From: Coptis chinensis
Taxonomy: Eukaryota > Streptophyta > Magnoliopsida > Ranunculales > Ranunculaceae
Assembly: GCA_015680905.1 (NCBI GenBank)
Contig: CM027379.1
Span: forward strand, 101,421,001 to 101,485,000
DNA: 64,000 nt
Reading direction: 5' to 3'
Both the position numbers and the translations under genes were made by a program. This document shows positions 43,632 through 54,796 of the stretch, in pieces; within the stretch, counting starts at the first letter, position 1; each line of letters opens with the position of its first letter. The notes beneath the pieces were generated by a model. The model was not told the origin of the DNA, made no database searches, and saw only the letters and a program-made list of their open reading frames with translations.

Positions 43632-46600
43632 ATGTCTTCAAAAACCCTAGGTCGAACCGGTCTTTCACTATTCAATCGATTCTTAAACCGAAATTCTACT
43701 CACAATCTCATTTCTCAAACTTCCGAAATATCTCCAAATCTTTTCCCCACTCTTTCCAAGTTTCAACCAAACAACAAAAACGATGAATCCGTGAAAAGAT
43801 CAGACATTGACCTGTTTTTGCACCCGAGTGGCTTTCCTTCACTCCCATTCTTCTTACCAGAAGGTAATACTATTTCACTTTTATTACATTTGTTTCAATT
43901 AGAAAAATGGAAAAATGGCTTTTTCTTTTGTTTTTCTTTTTTACTTTAAGGTGCATATTCTAAGAATGGTTTGGACATCTTAAGGAAGCTTTTAGATGGA
44001 GGGTCCAAAATCCAACCGGGGAAAAAGATTATAAATTAGTTTGCGTTGTATAATACTATAATAGGCTGGCTTTCAAAGTGAAATGCATCCCTTTTCTTTG
44101 GGGCTGATCCACTGAATTAGTTCAAGGCAGAGTACTCCCTAGTTGATTACCGGTGAGTGGAAAACCAGCCTCCTGTGAAGACAATGTCTTAAGTACATAA
44201 GTAGGAACAAAGTATGTTTGGAATATGGTGTCATTTGCAATCGTGTGGGGGATATGGTTGGGGCGTAACAGACACCAATTTGAAGGCAAAGCAATGCATT
44301 TCCATAAGGTCATTGTAACAACGAAGGGCCTTCTTTGGTTTTGATGAAAAGTATTGTGGATTTCAGAAGCATTTTTACTGAACACCTTGTGCGAGATAGG
44401 GTGAATATGTGTGTAGAGACTATTGATTGGTAGCTTGTGCAGCAGTTCTTGAGGACGATTTTCCTTGTTGTACTTGTATGTTTTCTCGACCTACCTATTG
44501 ATTTATTTCAAATGAATATTAACAATTTACCGGAAAAAGAAAACTTGAGAAAAGGCATAGGCAAGGATAGATAATCATAAGCTTCTCGGTTCGAAATTGC
44601 CTCAAAATACTTGGAGGCTCTATCATAGCTCTTACAAAGGCACAAAGCTTAGCCAAATTTTGAGGATTGAGAGATGTTACCCCTTAACACTATGATTGTG
44701 GATTTTCCCAATATGGCAATATCCAGTTTGCTTTTTACCCATGTAATCCCAATATCCTTCTCGAGTTCTTGCGCAAGAGATTTTTTTATCCAGATCCTAA
44801 TTAGAAGTCCTAGCATAAAGAAAATAACCTTGCTCTTTGGACACTAGGTTAGAGATCTAGACGTTTAATGCTAGCGTTTTGAGATGATCTATTGAATATC
44901 ATACAGACTATGGAGGTTTGCACATATTAAAAGAATCTTAATTAGTTGTTCATTATCGAGTTTTCTCTGTATTATTGTTATGCTACCCTTTTGGCAATAA
45001 GTATCCCACTTCTTCTTTATTCATTTTCTTAGCAATCAAGAACACAGTAGTCTAGAAAGTTGAAACATTGAGTTAGGGATCTTCCTTCTCATGCTAGATG
45101 CTTTTATGTTGGAGATTGTTACCGGAAAAAGGGAAATTAATTGATTTATATGTTACTGAGCAAAAAGGAAGAAAAGGAAAAAGCATTCTGCCGTGCAAAA
45201 AAAAAGTAGAAAGTAAACTCTATTGTCCTTGCTGATTGGGCCTGACTTTAGAATGTCTTTCGCAGATTGGGCTTTAGGTATGATGGTCATAAATTTAATC
45301 AGGTAGTGATCTCTAAACAAGTCCACCACCCTCAAGAAGTCTATCCTAATGACCACCCAGGTCCTTTGAATAGAAGAAATTTTGTACTTTCTTGATGATC
45401 TCCCAATTTTCTTCTTAAATGACCTCTCCAACCATTCCTTGAATGAAATTGAGGCGTAATGCCTGAAAATTGGCTTGATTTGCAATCGGAAAGCTCACAG
45501 TTTACAGATCTAAAAGGAGCTGTCTCAGTGATTGTGGGATCTGCTTTTGAAGATTATAGTTATGTCTATGGATGAACTGATTTTACCATCAGAATTGCTC
45601 ATCATGCTATTTTCATCAAATGCCTTCCCAACTTTCATAAGACTGGAGAGTTTTGCCTTTTTTTGCAATTCGCTCGGACAGAATAGACTTCTATTGCTGC
45701 AAACTAACTTCTTCTCCACCCTGTAGAAGATAACCATGTTTTTGATAAAACTTATTACCTCCTTACTCAGGTCCTTTGGACTCCATATTTCTCATGTTTG
45801 CAATATTAGTGGTGGTATCAGTTCATTTCTTTCTGACATTCCTTCTATTCATCTTGCAAGATGCTTGCACATTCTGTTGTTCTGCTGTCCACAGAGCTTT
45901 CCTTTTATACACCTTGGAAGATTGTCACAAGTTTCAACCTTGTCTGTTTTCTAATGTTCAAACTAAAAAGAGTCATTACTAGAGTGTTCCTTTCCCCCAA
46001 GAGCATGGTCTGGAACATCCTAAGTATCAGCGATATACGACCAACACTCCAACAGTCAAACAACGTTTTAGGCTTTTATCTCTTTTTTAATATGGTCAGG
46101 CTAAATGTCAAATATATCGCCAATGTATATCATTTTTAGTAGAACTCGGGAACCTATTATATGCCAGGATATGGACATCTTGCACTGTTGTACAATGATG
46201 GTAAAAATGAAAAATCCGAGTCTGTTATTTTGTTTGGTTCCAGGAAAATGCTCTTCATTTTCATTCCATGGGTATTCAGCATTCACCTCTTTGTCAAATC
46301 GAATTCAGTCAACTAAAATAGTTCACATATAAAATATAAAATTAAAAAGTCAGTGACACATGCACACTACAAGTCTTAAAGAGTATTTATGCTGTTGTGA
46401 AGTTAGATTTTGTGGATCTATTTGAGTTATTTTGATTCAATTGCATGTTGCTTCACATCTCCTTGTTCTCCTCGAGGCATCCAATTTATATAATAATGTA
46501 TATTCTTTCATACAGGAGATGATTCTTCATTAAGTAATACGATGCTCTTACTTCCCAAACGAACATATCAACCTAGCACCATCAAGCGTAAAAGGACCCA

Positions 46601-46814
46601 TGGTTTCTTGGCTCGGTATCTCATTCTCATTCTCTCTCTCTCTCTGCCACACATGCACACAGACATTCGCATGCATCGACACGCTTGCATGTCTGGAATG
46701 TGATTAAATTTATATTTTACATTTACTGTTTCTGCATTCAGGAAAGCCACCAAGGGAGGACGAAGAGTCATTGCTCGGAGAGTCGCCAAAGGTCGAGCTA
46801 GAATCACATGGTGA
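43632..46814 (+). CDS. Mitochondrial large-subunit ribosomal protein bL34m
   Basis: Three exons, 43632-43863, 46516-46615 and 46742-46814, join in frame with GT-AG borders to 134 residues. The last 45 residues are a complete bL34: LLPKRTYQPSTIKRKRTHGF, then LARKATKGGRRVIARRVAKG and the end RARITW. The N-terminal 85 residues start MSSKTLGRTGLSLFNRFLNR, rich in Arg/Ser/Leu without acids, as expected of a mitochondrial presequence. bL34 is a small basic protein bound to 23S-type rRNA in the large subunit. Intron 1 is 2.65 kb, unusually long for such a small gene. The start is the ATG at 43632, about 45 bp after a telo-box. Plastid location is possible but less likely. Confidence 0.9.
43864..46515. 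other. Long intron 1 of bL34m
   Basis: 2.65 kb with no recognised coding exon, transposon ends or RNA gene. Short frames on both strands have no family motif. It may contain decayed insertions. Confidence 0.5.
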
Positions 46815-47696
46815 GAGCTGTCTCTGAATGTCAAAGTTAGCCTATACTGGTATTTTGTTCAACACTTAACAGTTCATGGGGTTAGTGAGAGCAACGGATA
46901 AGGCATCCTGTATTCTTTCTAGTGTTTGTGGTGGAAGGCTCTGAAACCTTTCTCTACTCAAATCGTAAAGCTTTGCTCCTCGTATTGAACTCTTTCATCT
47001 GTTTATTTTTAGGAACTTGTTTGCACTAAAATGTAGTTGCACTATCAAACTCGGACTGTCCAGATATTTGAGCGAGACCTCCTTCTAGTTTGGTGATTTT
47101 GATATTTAGTTGCAGTAACCAAATAATTCAAGGTCAATTGCTGCAGGCTGCTGTCAATCTTTAATCAATTCGAGTTGGGTTGGGTTTGATCCAAACTGAA
47201 TATAACAAAATGACTAGTGTCGCTCGTTGGGCTTGGTTTGGGCGACACGGCCTTTTTTAGTTTAATAATTAGAGCACGTATAAGCCCATAGCAACAGTCG
47301 ACCTCTAAAAGCGAACCAAACCTTTATTTGGCAGGTCGATATGTCAGAGATTGATAATATCAAATAGCAATTTTAACAGAAATAGAAAACCAAACCATAA
47401 TGGATATAGTTTTATACAACTCTAATGTAAATACACTAGAGCTGCCTTCCAGGTATAACGCCATCCATAGGGGGGAAGAGAATGGATAAACTACCACTAG
47501 ACGTCATGACGGCGTATGCAAATCCTCTAATCCCTTGTTGTCTTCCATGCAAATCAAGAATAGGGCCATATTCTCCAGGACCAACTCCGATGTTTTTCTC
47601 AGTTACTTCAACTGCGAATCTGGAAGGCTCCAAATCTATTTTGGAGAGCAAAACGAAAATGACAAAGATCACATTTAAGGCTTTGTAAATAAGTCC
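46815..47696. other. bL34m 3' flank and intergenic
   Basis: 3' UTR followed by AT-rich sequence. No conserved motif is seen. Confidence 0.4.
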
Positions 47697-48600
47697 ATGT
47701 TTCTTTCATTGATGATGAACACCAGAAGGAGTCTCTTATTGGTGTCTGCAATGGCCTATTGCCTGTCGACTCATTTTTCCGATCCCATAACAAACCCTGT
47801 GCCCATTCACATAATACCTAAAGACCCCAGATTTTCGAAAACCTATCATGTGGAAAATCTATTATGTGGTTTTGGTTATGATGATTTTAAACATGAATTC
47901 AAGGTGGTGGTGTTTCTTTTTTATACGACTGCTAATGATGATATGCACGAACCCATGAATGAGATGCAAGTTTGTACACTATGAGGCAGCAATACATGGA
48001 GAAGAAAGCTTGGTAATGTCCCACGCACGCTCATCGATGCCTGCGAACCAACTTCTAATGTACTCGTCAATGGGTCTCTTCATTGGATCGCCTGTGATAA
48101 AAATTCATCTGGTTATTACATACTCATTGTGTCGTTTCGCTTGGGGTCTGAAGATTTTGGAGTTATCCGAACACCTGAATCTGTTGGGGTGAATCTAGAT
48201 GTGCTTGGTGGCTTGGTGGTTGGGCACCAAGAATTTGCGATTGGGGTGCTCTAAGAGTGTGTTTGCTTGGTGGACTCATCGCGTCTAGACTTTTTCGATG
48301 TATGGCTTCTGAAGAATGACAAAGGAAAGGAGTCTTGGCTTAAGTAGTTTTCCATTCGAAATGAACTTATACGCGGAATTTGGGACAACGTATCAGTAAT
48401 GCCTGTAAAATATCTTAAGAACAGGGAGATTTTGCTACAGCTTGGTCACAAATTGGTTGGTTTTCACCTGGAAAGACATGCATGTAAGTTTTATGAATTT
48501 ACTGAAGTTAAGGATGGCTCACCGTATTACTTAGCACTTCCATTTGTGGGCAATCTTATTTCCGTCAAATATATCTGTGGAATGGACAATTTGGCCTGAG
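47697..48600 (+). pseudogene. F-box protein relic (FBA associated domain)
   Basis: The reading across this region follows an F-box-associated domain: SLIGVCNGLL, a frameshift, DPITNP and GFGYDDFKHEFKVVVF, then after an in-frame TGA GSNTWRRKLGNVPRT, VLVNGSLHWIACDKNSSGYY, ILIVSFRLGSEDFGVI, another stop, CLVDSSRLDFFDVWLLK, a third stop, then HLERHACKFYEFTE. The motif order (GFGYD..., W RR..., VNG LHWIA..., DVWLLK...) is that of plant F-box/FBA proteins. The F-box itself is missing at the 5' side. One frameshift and three stops make it non-functional. Confidence 0.8.
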
Positions 48601-49136
48601 AAATCTTTAAGTAGAAATTGCGCATGCGGGTGAAACAGATGATCATAAAAGTTATCCTATTCCCTTGCTATCAATAGTCAATAGGTTGGGCATTATTGTA
48701 ACGGAAAAATTTCATTTATTTATGCAATTTGTTTCAGAGGGCTATTATCGGAAGGGTTCAATTTGGTTTTAATCAGAGATTTCTTGAATATGTTCAATCA
48801 CACAATGAATTCTAGTTGTATGACTTCCAGAATTTAAGCTGTGTCTGTGTCTGTGGGGCATATACCCATATGCCCACATGTGACAAGTAGCAGGTTCCTG
48901 GAAATGATTAAGAAGCTTCTACTTATTAAACGACTCTCATAACATGCTGCGCAACCCAGAACTAAATTGTTCTTGTTTGCAATAGATGTTCTGGCCAGCA
49001 GTAGATGTTTGTCTACCATTCGAACCAAAAGCAGTGTTTCATCCAAAGAATGAACTGAGGAATGAATATGCTTTTCCTATTGTTCTTAATTTGCCAATGA
49101 TATGATGATGTTTCATTTCAGAGAAATCTCTGAAAT
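48601..49136. other. Intergenic
   Basis: Sequence between the F-box relic and the solo LTR. No gene is recognised. Confidence 0.4.
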
Positions 49137-49141
49137 GGCCG

Positions 49142-49762
49142 TGTAAAAGGGTGTTTAGGTTTTTCTTTAGATGCAATGAAAAGAGGAGAATGGGTTGAGG
49201 TTTTTTAGAGAGACCGAGTTTGCTGATGAGCGAGCTGCTTACGTATTTTCTTTTGGTTTTTTCAGGGGAGAAAAGAATTAGGTCTCACGTAGTTCAAGTA
49301 GGTGGTATTTATATGCCTAAGGGAGTGTTGATCTTTGTGACACGTGTACCCTCTTGTACATATGTAGGGTGGAGATTGTGAATGTGTGTTGGGCTGGTTT
49401 TAGTAGGAGTCGTGGGCTGATTGGAAGTTGGTGCGGTAGTCCCTATTTCCCGGTGGTGGAAAGTACAAGTAAGATTTTTGTAATGATTACACCTGGTGGT
49501 GTTTTTACATGAGGCGTTCTGTCTCCAGCCGTTTATTCGTCTTGAGATATCCTTGAACGAGCTTAAGTGTACCACCTACATGAAGGGAGCTGCTCACAGA
49601 TCGGTCTCGGAGGTCGATGTCCCGAAGTTTTTTATGCTTGTGGCGATGCAATATTCCTTAATGAGGATATTGCTCCCGATCGGTCTTGGAGGTCGATGTC
49701 CTGAGTTCGCTTATGCTTCGCGCGTGCGCAATATTCCTTAATGAGGATATTGTTCCCCTACA
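49142..49762. mobile_element. Solo LTR
   Basis: It starts TGTAAAAGGGTG and ends GTTCCCCTACA (TG...CA), with a 5-bp direct repeat GGCCG at 49137-49141 and 49763-49767. Both ends resemble those of the LTRs of the 29269-41880 element, and phrases such as GACCGAGTTTG, CTTACGTATTTTCTTTTGG and GGGGAGAAAAGAATTAGG are shared. It is a related family. No internal region remains, which points to LTR-LTR recombination. GATCGGTCT(C/T)GGAGGTCGATGTCC occurs twice inside. Confidence 0.85.
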
Positions 49763-50021
49763 GGCCGGTCTTTCTTTCTTAGAAATTTAGAATCAACAAA
49801 ACCGGGCTTTCTTAGGAAAAACACAAATATCCAAACTGCAAATTTGATTAACATGAAGCAGATGCTGTTTTCAACTAATTTGGGTTGGGCTGGGCTTTCT
49901 TCATACAACTAAAGCCCGTTGGGGTTGGTTTGGACCTTGATGTAAGTTTCTTACTTAGCTTTATTGGTCGACATTCTCAGAACAAGCCCATAGCATTGAT
50001 TCAAAATCAGATCACAGAGGG

Positions 50022-50895
50022 CACACAACTAGGGGTGTCTTTTTGCCGAATTTCCAATTTTTCCCGAAATTGGTTTGGCTCTAGGTGTAGTTTTTATGGG
50101 CCGATTTTCCGATTTCCGAAAATTCCAAAAAAAAATTGGATCGGATTTGGATATTATTCTAAAATCCGATCCATTCCGAAATTTCCGATATTATTGCCAA
50201 TTTATTCCGAAAATATATACTTCTCTCACTATCCACTTGATTAGATCTCGACCGTTCATTCATTTTCTAGTTTTTTATTTCCAAAAACAAAACGAAAACA
50301 TAACCTAGCAAAAAAAATGTCATTGAGTCATATAATGACTTCTAGACCAATCCAAAAGCCAAATTCCAATAGATAGAATATTATGTAAAGCTACTTAGAG
50401 TCCAAGACCATAATCCATTATTTATGCAGACACTTCACGGTTCAATTTCCACACATGAAAAAAGATTGAAACATTACAAATACCCGCACGGAATGCACGC
50501 AATGCTTGCTATTGGTGGGCCGCGGAGTTCTTTTTCTCGCTTTTTATTGGATCACTTGTTTAAATGAAAATGAGTTTTTACCAAGAAAAGTCAAGATCGC
50601 GTATTGTTGTTGGTATATTGGTGTTGTGGACGTGGTTTTTCTCCCTACAAATGATTAACATTAGTATGATATTCTAAAAATAATTGAAAGTAAAGAGATC
50701 TTTGAAAATTTACCAAGTATTCCAAAATTTCCGAGTTATTCCGAAATTTATGAAAGTTTCGAAATTGGAAATATATTTTGAATCCGAAAAAAAATTGGAT
50801 CGGATTTGACTAGCATATTAAGTTCCGAAAAAAAATTTGGAAAAATTCCGAAAGAGGTTAATCCGATCCGATCCCAAATAACCCCTACACACAAC
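50022..50895. mobile_element. hAT-like non-autonomous element with target duplication
   Basis: The element (50030-50887, 858 bp) starts TAGGGGTG and ends ACCCCTA. It is flanked by the 8-bp direct repeat CACACAAC (50022-50029 and 50888-50895), as for hAT transposons. The interior carries repeated TTCCGAAATT and GGATCGGATTTG motifs in both orientations near the two ends. No transposase frame is present. Confidence 0.88.
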
Positions 50896-51063
50896 TCACA
50901 AGTCCTTCTCATGGGAGATTCGTATTATCCAAAAAATCAATAGAATCCAAAATGACGAAAAAACATGATATCTTTTATCATCCCAATTATATCAATCGAG
51001 GACAAAAGTGGTCCCTTGTGCAGTGCACACTGTTGGATAACAAAAATATCTGCTCGAAGTTGA

Positions 51064-51081
51064 GAAGTTTCTAGAAAGTTT
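51064..51081. promoter_or_regulatory. Heat shock element, three perfect units
   Basis: GAAGTTTCTAGAAAGTTT holds GAA, TTC and GAA at exact 2-nt spacing, followed by TTT in the next position. This is the binding pattern of Hsf trimers, about 230 bp before the Hsf start codon. Confidence 0.8.
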
Positions 51082-51138
51082 TGAAAGAAAGAAATGGAAA
51101 GTAGGGACAGACTCACAGACTGATGACCATATGGTCTA

Positions 51139-51146
51139 GAACTTTC
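51139..51146. promoter_or_regulatory. Heat shock element, two units
   Basis: GAACTTTC gives GAA and TTC with 2-nt spacing, 14 bp before a TATAAA at 51160-51165. Confidence 0.6.
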
Positions 51147-51159
51147 ACTACACTTGACA

Positions 51160-51165
51160 TATAAA
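51160..51165 (+). promoter_or_regulatory. TATA box of the Hsf gene
   Basis: TATAAA, about 135 bp before the start codon and downstream of two heat shock elements. Transcription would begin near 51190. Confidence 0.65.
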
Positions 51166-51298
51166 CTCTCAAACCACATTCAAACGTACATCAATTCAAC
51201 AAACCTTACTCGATCTCTTTCAATCGATTCTCTTGTTCACTAAATCTTCCTCTGATCTCTTTATGATTCTATCACCAAGTAAAAGAAGAAAAAAAGAA

Positions 51299-52977
51299 AT
51301 GGAAAACAACAAAGTTAAAGAAGAGGAAGTTATAGTAGTTATGGATGATATTGGTGATATTGATAGCACTACTACTAGCTTTCCTTCTTCAGCAGTTGCA
51401 CTATGTCCACAACCAGTTGAAGGATTGCATGATATGGGACCTCCACCATTTCTAACAAAAACATTTGAAATGGTTGAAGATCCAATAACTGATTCTATTG
51501 TTTCTTGGAGCACGGCAAGGAATAGTTTCATTGTGTGGGATTTACATAAGCTTTCTAGCAGTCTTCTTCCGAGATATTTCAAGCATGGGAACTTTTCCAG
51601 CTTCGTAAGGCAGCTTAACACTTACGTAAGTATCCATTTCTTTCAAGCATTCTGTCTTTTCTTAGTTTTGGGTTTTGTTGAAAATTGATTTTATCATGAT
51701 ACCAGTTTTAAATATGTTTGGTGAGTTTGTTAATGGGTGCTCACAGAACATAAGTGTAAAAAGTCCACATTTAAAGTAAATTTCTAATCTGCTCCAAATC
51801 CTCCAATGTACTTTGATATTTTGAACTTTGAACTGCAATTTTAAGAGAATTGACGGAAGGTGAGTGCAGGTTGAGAAGATGGAGTGAATAGGTGCGTGTG
51901 AGAATACAATGGGACAGAAACACAGACAGAATAAACCACAATCTTCGTTTTCAAAATTAAAATGGCTAATGGTCATACTTTCATACATCTTAGTTCTCAA
52001 ACTATTTACATTGTTCATACATTTTCCAACACAACAGTAAGGCAGATTATATTTATTTTGTTATTTCTCCGCAAAGGATATTAGATACTTCAATTATCTA
52101 TTCTTCTTCTTTTATTTTTTTTCATTTACTTGTCACTTGAATGTACTGATTGTTGATGTTACGATGATATCAGGGTTTTAGGAAGGTTGATCCGGATCGA
52201 TGGGAGTTTGCAAATGAAGGGTTTCTGGGAGGGCAGAAACATTTGTTAAAGAATATTAAGAGGAGAAGACATGTATCACACAATATGCAACAAGGAGGAG
52301 ACACTTGTCTGGAATTGGGACAATATGGATTGGAAGGAGAAATGAATAGACTTAGAAGGGACCGGAACACACTGATGTCAGAGATTGTGAAGCTCAAACA
52401 GCAACAACATGGTTCTCGTGAACAACTAGTCGCCATTGATGAACGATTGCAAGTTACTGAGAGGAAGCAGCAACAAATGATGGTTTTCTTGGGCAGAGCT
52501 CTCAAGAACCCAGCTTTTCTTCAGCAACTAGTTCATAGGAATGAGCAGATAAAAGAATTACACGGTATTGAAACTGGGAGGAAACGGAGGTTGCCCGCCA
52601 GTCATGGTGCAGAGAACTTGCTATTCGAAGCCATAGATACTACCCCCTTCGATAACTACACAAATCAGACAGAACCAGAGGTGGTGACAGTTGATTCAGA
52701 GATAGAGACTTTATTCTCCTCTTCTATTGATGAGGAACTGAGCAATGCTTTTCACGATCAGAAGGTCCATGGAACAAATGATCTGGACTCAGGTTCTGCT
52801 ACAGATATAATGTGGGAGAACTTACTAAATGATCACGTTATCGCTTCTAATGTAGAGGATATCCTAGGGGAGGAATCAGAAGTTGAGGTGGAAGATTTGG
52901 TTGCAAAGTTTCCTGATTGGCGAGACTATGTCGATGATGTATTGAGTCAGATGGGAGAACCAAGGTCAAATACATGA
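51299..52977 (+). CDS. Class A heat stress transcription factor (HsfA2/A6/A7-like)
   Basis: Two exons, 51299-51625 and 52174-52977, split the DNA-binding domain at the position typical of plant Hsfs, giving 376 residues. The domain spans about residues 48-141, with [35 protein letters not shown] and [14 protein letters not shown] heptad-repeat HR-A/B region (about 160-225) has the longer class A spacing, and [17 protein letters not shown] follows. GRKRRL (244-249) is a likely nuclear signal. The acidic, aromatic patch [10 protein letters not shown] (320-329) is an AHA activation motif. The tail ends [13 protein letters not shown], possibly an export signal. The ATG at 51299 has a stronger context than an in-frame ATG at 51263. 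Two heat shock elements upstream suggest heat induction. The exact subclass needs a tree. Confidence 0.92.
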
Positions 52978-53317
52978 AGAAACACATTACTGATATTGGC
53001 ATGTTTGAGATTACTCTTTCTTCTGGCTTGATGTTGCATTTCTATCTTTGCCATTTGTAGTCGGTATGATTATCAAACTACAGTCTGTTGAGTCTGTTAT
53101 GATGTTATAGATGATGATGGAAAGTGTTATTTACTTGTATGGTTTGTAGTCAGTCAGGGATACCTAGTATACCAAGGAAGGATTTGAGATGAAGAGGGGC
53201 CAGCGTAGACTATTCATATCTTTCCTGGTTTCATGGTAACTCTGTGCAGTTCTATGTTTCCCATATATGTGTGAGTATGGTTTTAATGAAGTTGCATTAT
53301 CTTTATACTCTCAGGCC
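52978..53317. other. Hsf 3' flank
   Basis: 3' UTR and intergenic DNA up to a hairpin element. A stretch at 53160-53230 shows weak similarity to 53590-53640. Confidence 0.45.
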
Positions 53318-53528
53318 TTCTCTTAAACGGATTATCCGTTAACGGACATGGTGTCTTGGACAGCTTATTTAGTGTCTTGAACCGTTTATATAGTGTCTTG
53401 AACAACTTTTTCATTTACGCTTATTACATGGTTGTGGGCAAGACACTAAATAAGCTGTTCAAGACACTAAATAGCTGCGTCAAGACACTATATAACATGT
53501 CCATAAACGGATAATCCGTTTAAGAGAA
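53318..53528. mobile_element. Hairpin MITE with GTGTCTTG repeats
   Basis: The arms at 53318-53350 (TTCTCTTAAACGGATTATCC...) and 53496-53528 are inverted copies with one or two mismatches. Inside, GTGTCTTGAAC-type units on the left are mirrored by GTTCAAGACAC units on the right, so almost the whole 211 bp is one foldback. No clear target duplication was identified. Confidence 0.75.
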
Positions 53529-54796
53529 TTCCTGTATCTTTATAACTATGAGAGTATTATTTGTTGTTCTTTTCTGTACTAAAGACTTCCTTGTATGCCA
53601 GGCGTTAGAAGATGTGGAGGGACCAGCACAGATGATTCTATTTTTCGCGCCTACACACACTGGTTATGTAGTTTGGTTCTTTGTTCACTTTCAAAATTAT
53701 CTTGCCTAATGAAAATTAGAATTCTTCAAAACTGTTATCAGTCTAAAAGATACATGGCTTCTTGCAGGGTACTGTTCCTAGACAGAACAGCCAACCTTGG
53801 GACGAGCAACTTCACTTGATAAGCTCTACAATTCAAGATAAAGTTGTAAGTCAGACCATAATTACTCAGTACTTCCCCTACAGAAGTAAAACAATCTTCC
53901 ATTCATATAGCGGTGGCTTGATATTCAAATGGTATATTGTACTAACGGTGGTTCTTTTCTCATTCTATCCAAGTTCCAGGTTCTTTGTCTCAGTCAAATG
54001 GTATATTCTGATCTAGCTAGTTTGATTTCTTATTCCAGGTACGCAGTTTTTTAAATGCTGCTGTGGTTCGATTTCTTGTTAGTATTGCTCAGCTTAGAGA
54101 TCTGCAGGAAAGGCTTCTTATATGTTCTACATAATAAGAAAAAAGTAGCTTATTTGAACTAGATCTATGCAAACTTTGATACATCCACACCCATTAACAG
54201 ATCAAAACTGAAGTGGAAAAAAATGAAAATCATATCAACAATGTTTATATCTCGTTTGAATTGGCTCATCGCCAATTACATAAAGCGATAACGCTCACCC
54301 AAATCAGTCCTCTTGGCATAGATCTTTATAGTGTAACCCTATTGATGTTGCCCTCCCTTAGATGGACCGACTAACAAAAAACCAAATTGATTGGCTAAAG
54401 TTTAGCTACATACATCTGAAACTTTACGAAATTCCCCATTTGTTGTTCTATAAAAATATATTAGGTGCGGAATAAGAAAGGCTGACGGTGAAAAGAATAC
54501 TTGTGCAAACTAAAGCAATAACCAGTGCAGTCTCTGGCCAAATCTCACCAAAGTAGGCTACTTAATGTAATTTGGCCCGGTGTGGTAGTAAGGCACATGT
54601 TGTGAAACTCCACAGGCGAGGGAATACAAAAATAAAATAGGAAGAAAAAAAACATAGACAGAGAAATGCAGACGCAACAAATGCCGGATTAACTAATTAA
54701 AACCTTTGTCAAAGGACGTGTTTGGGTTCGGTGATTACATAGTTTAGTGCCAGTGTTAAGCTAAATAACTTCCGTGATTTATTTTTACAGAGTGAA
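53529..54796. other. Intergenic between the Hsf and NPR1-like genes
   Basis: No supported gene. The last 100-200 bp before 54797 is probably NPR1-like 3' UTR. The two genes converge here. Confidence 0.45.

Noticed and set aside
43247-43786. Plus frame overlapping the bL34m first exon
   Set aside because: It begins inside the Tourist-like MITE and runs through the promoter in a different frame from bL34m; no motif.
49309-49741. Open frames within 49309-49741
   Set aside because: They lie in a solo LTR and have no recognisable domain.
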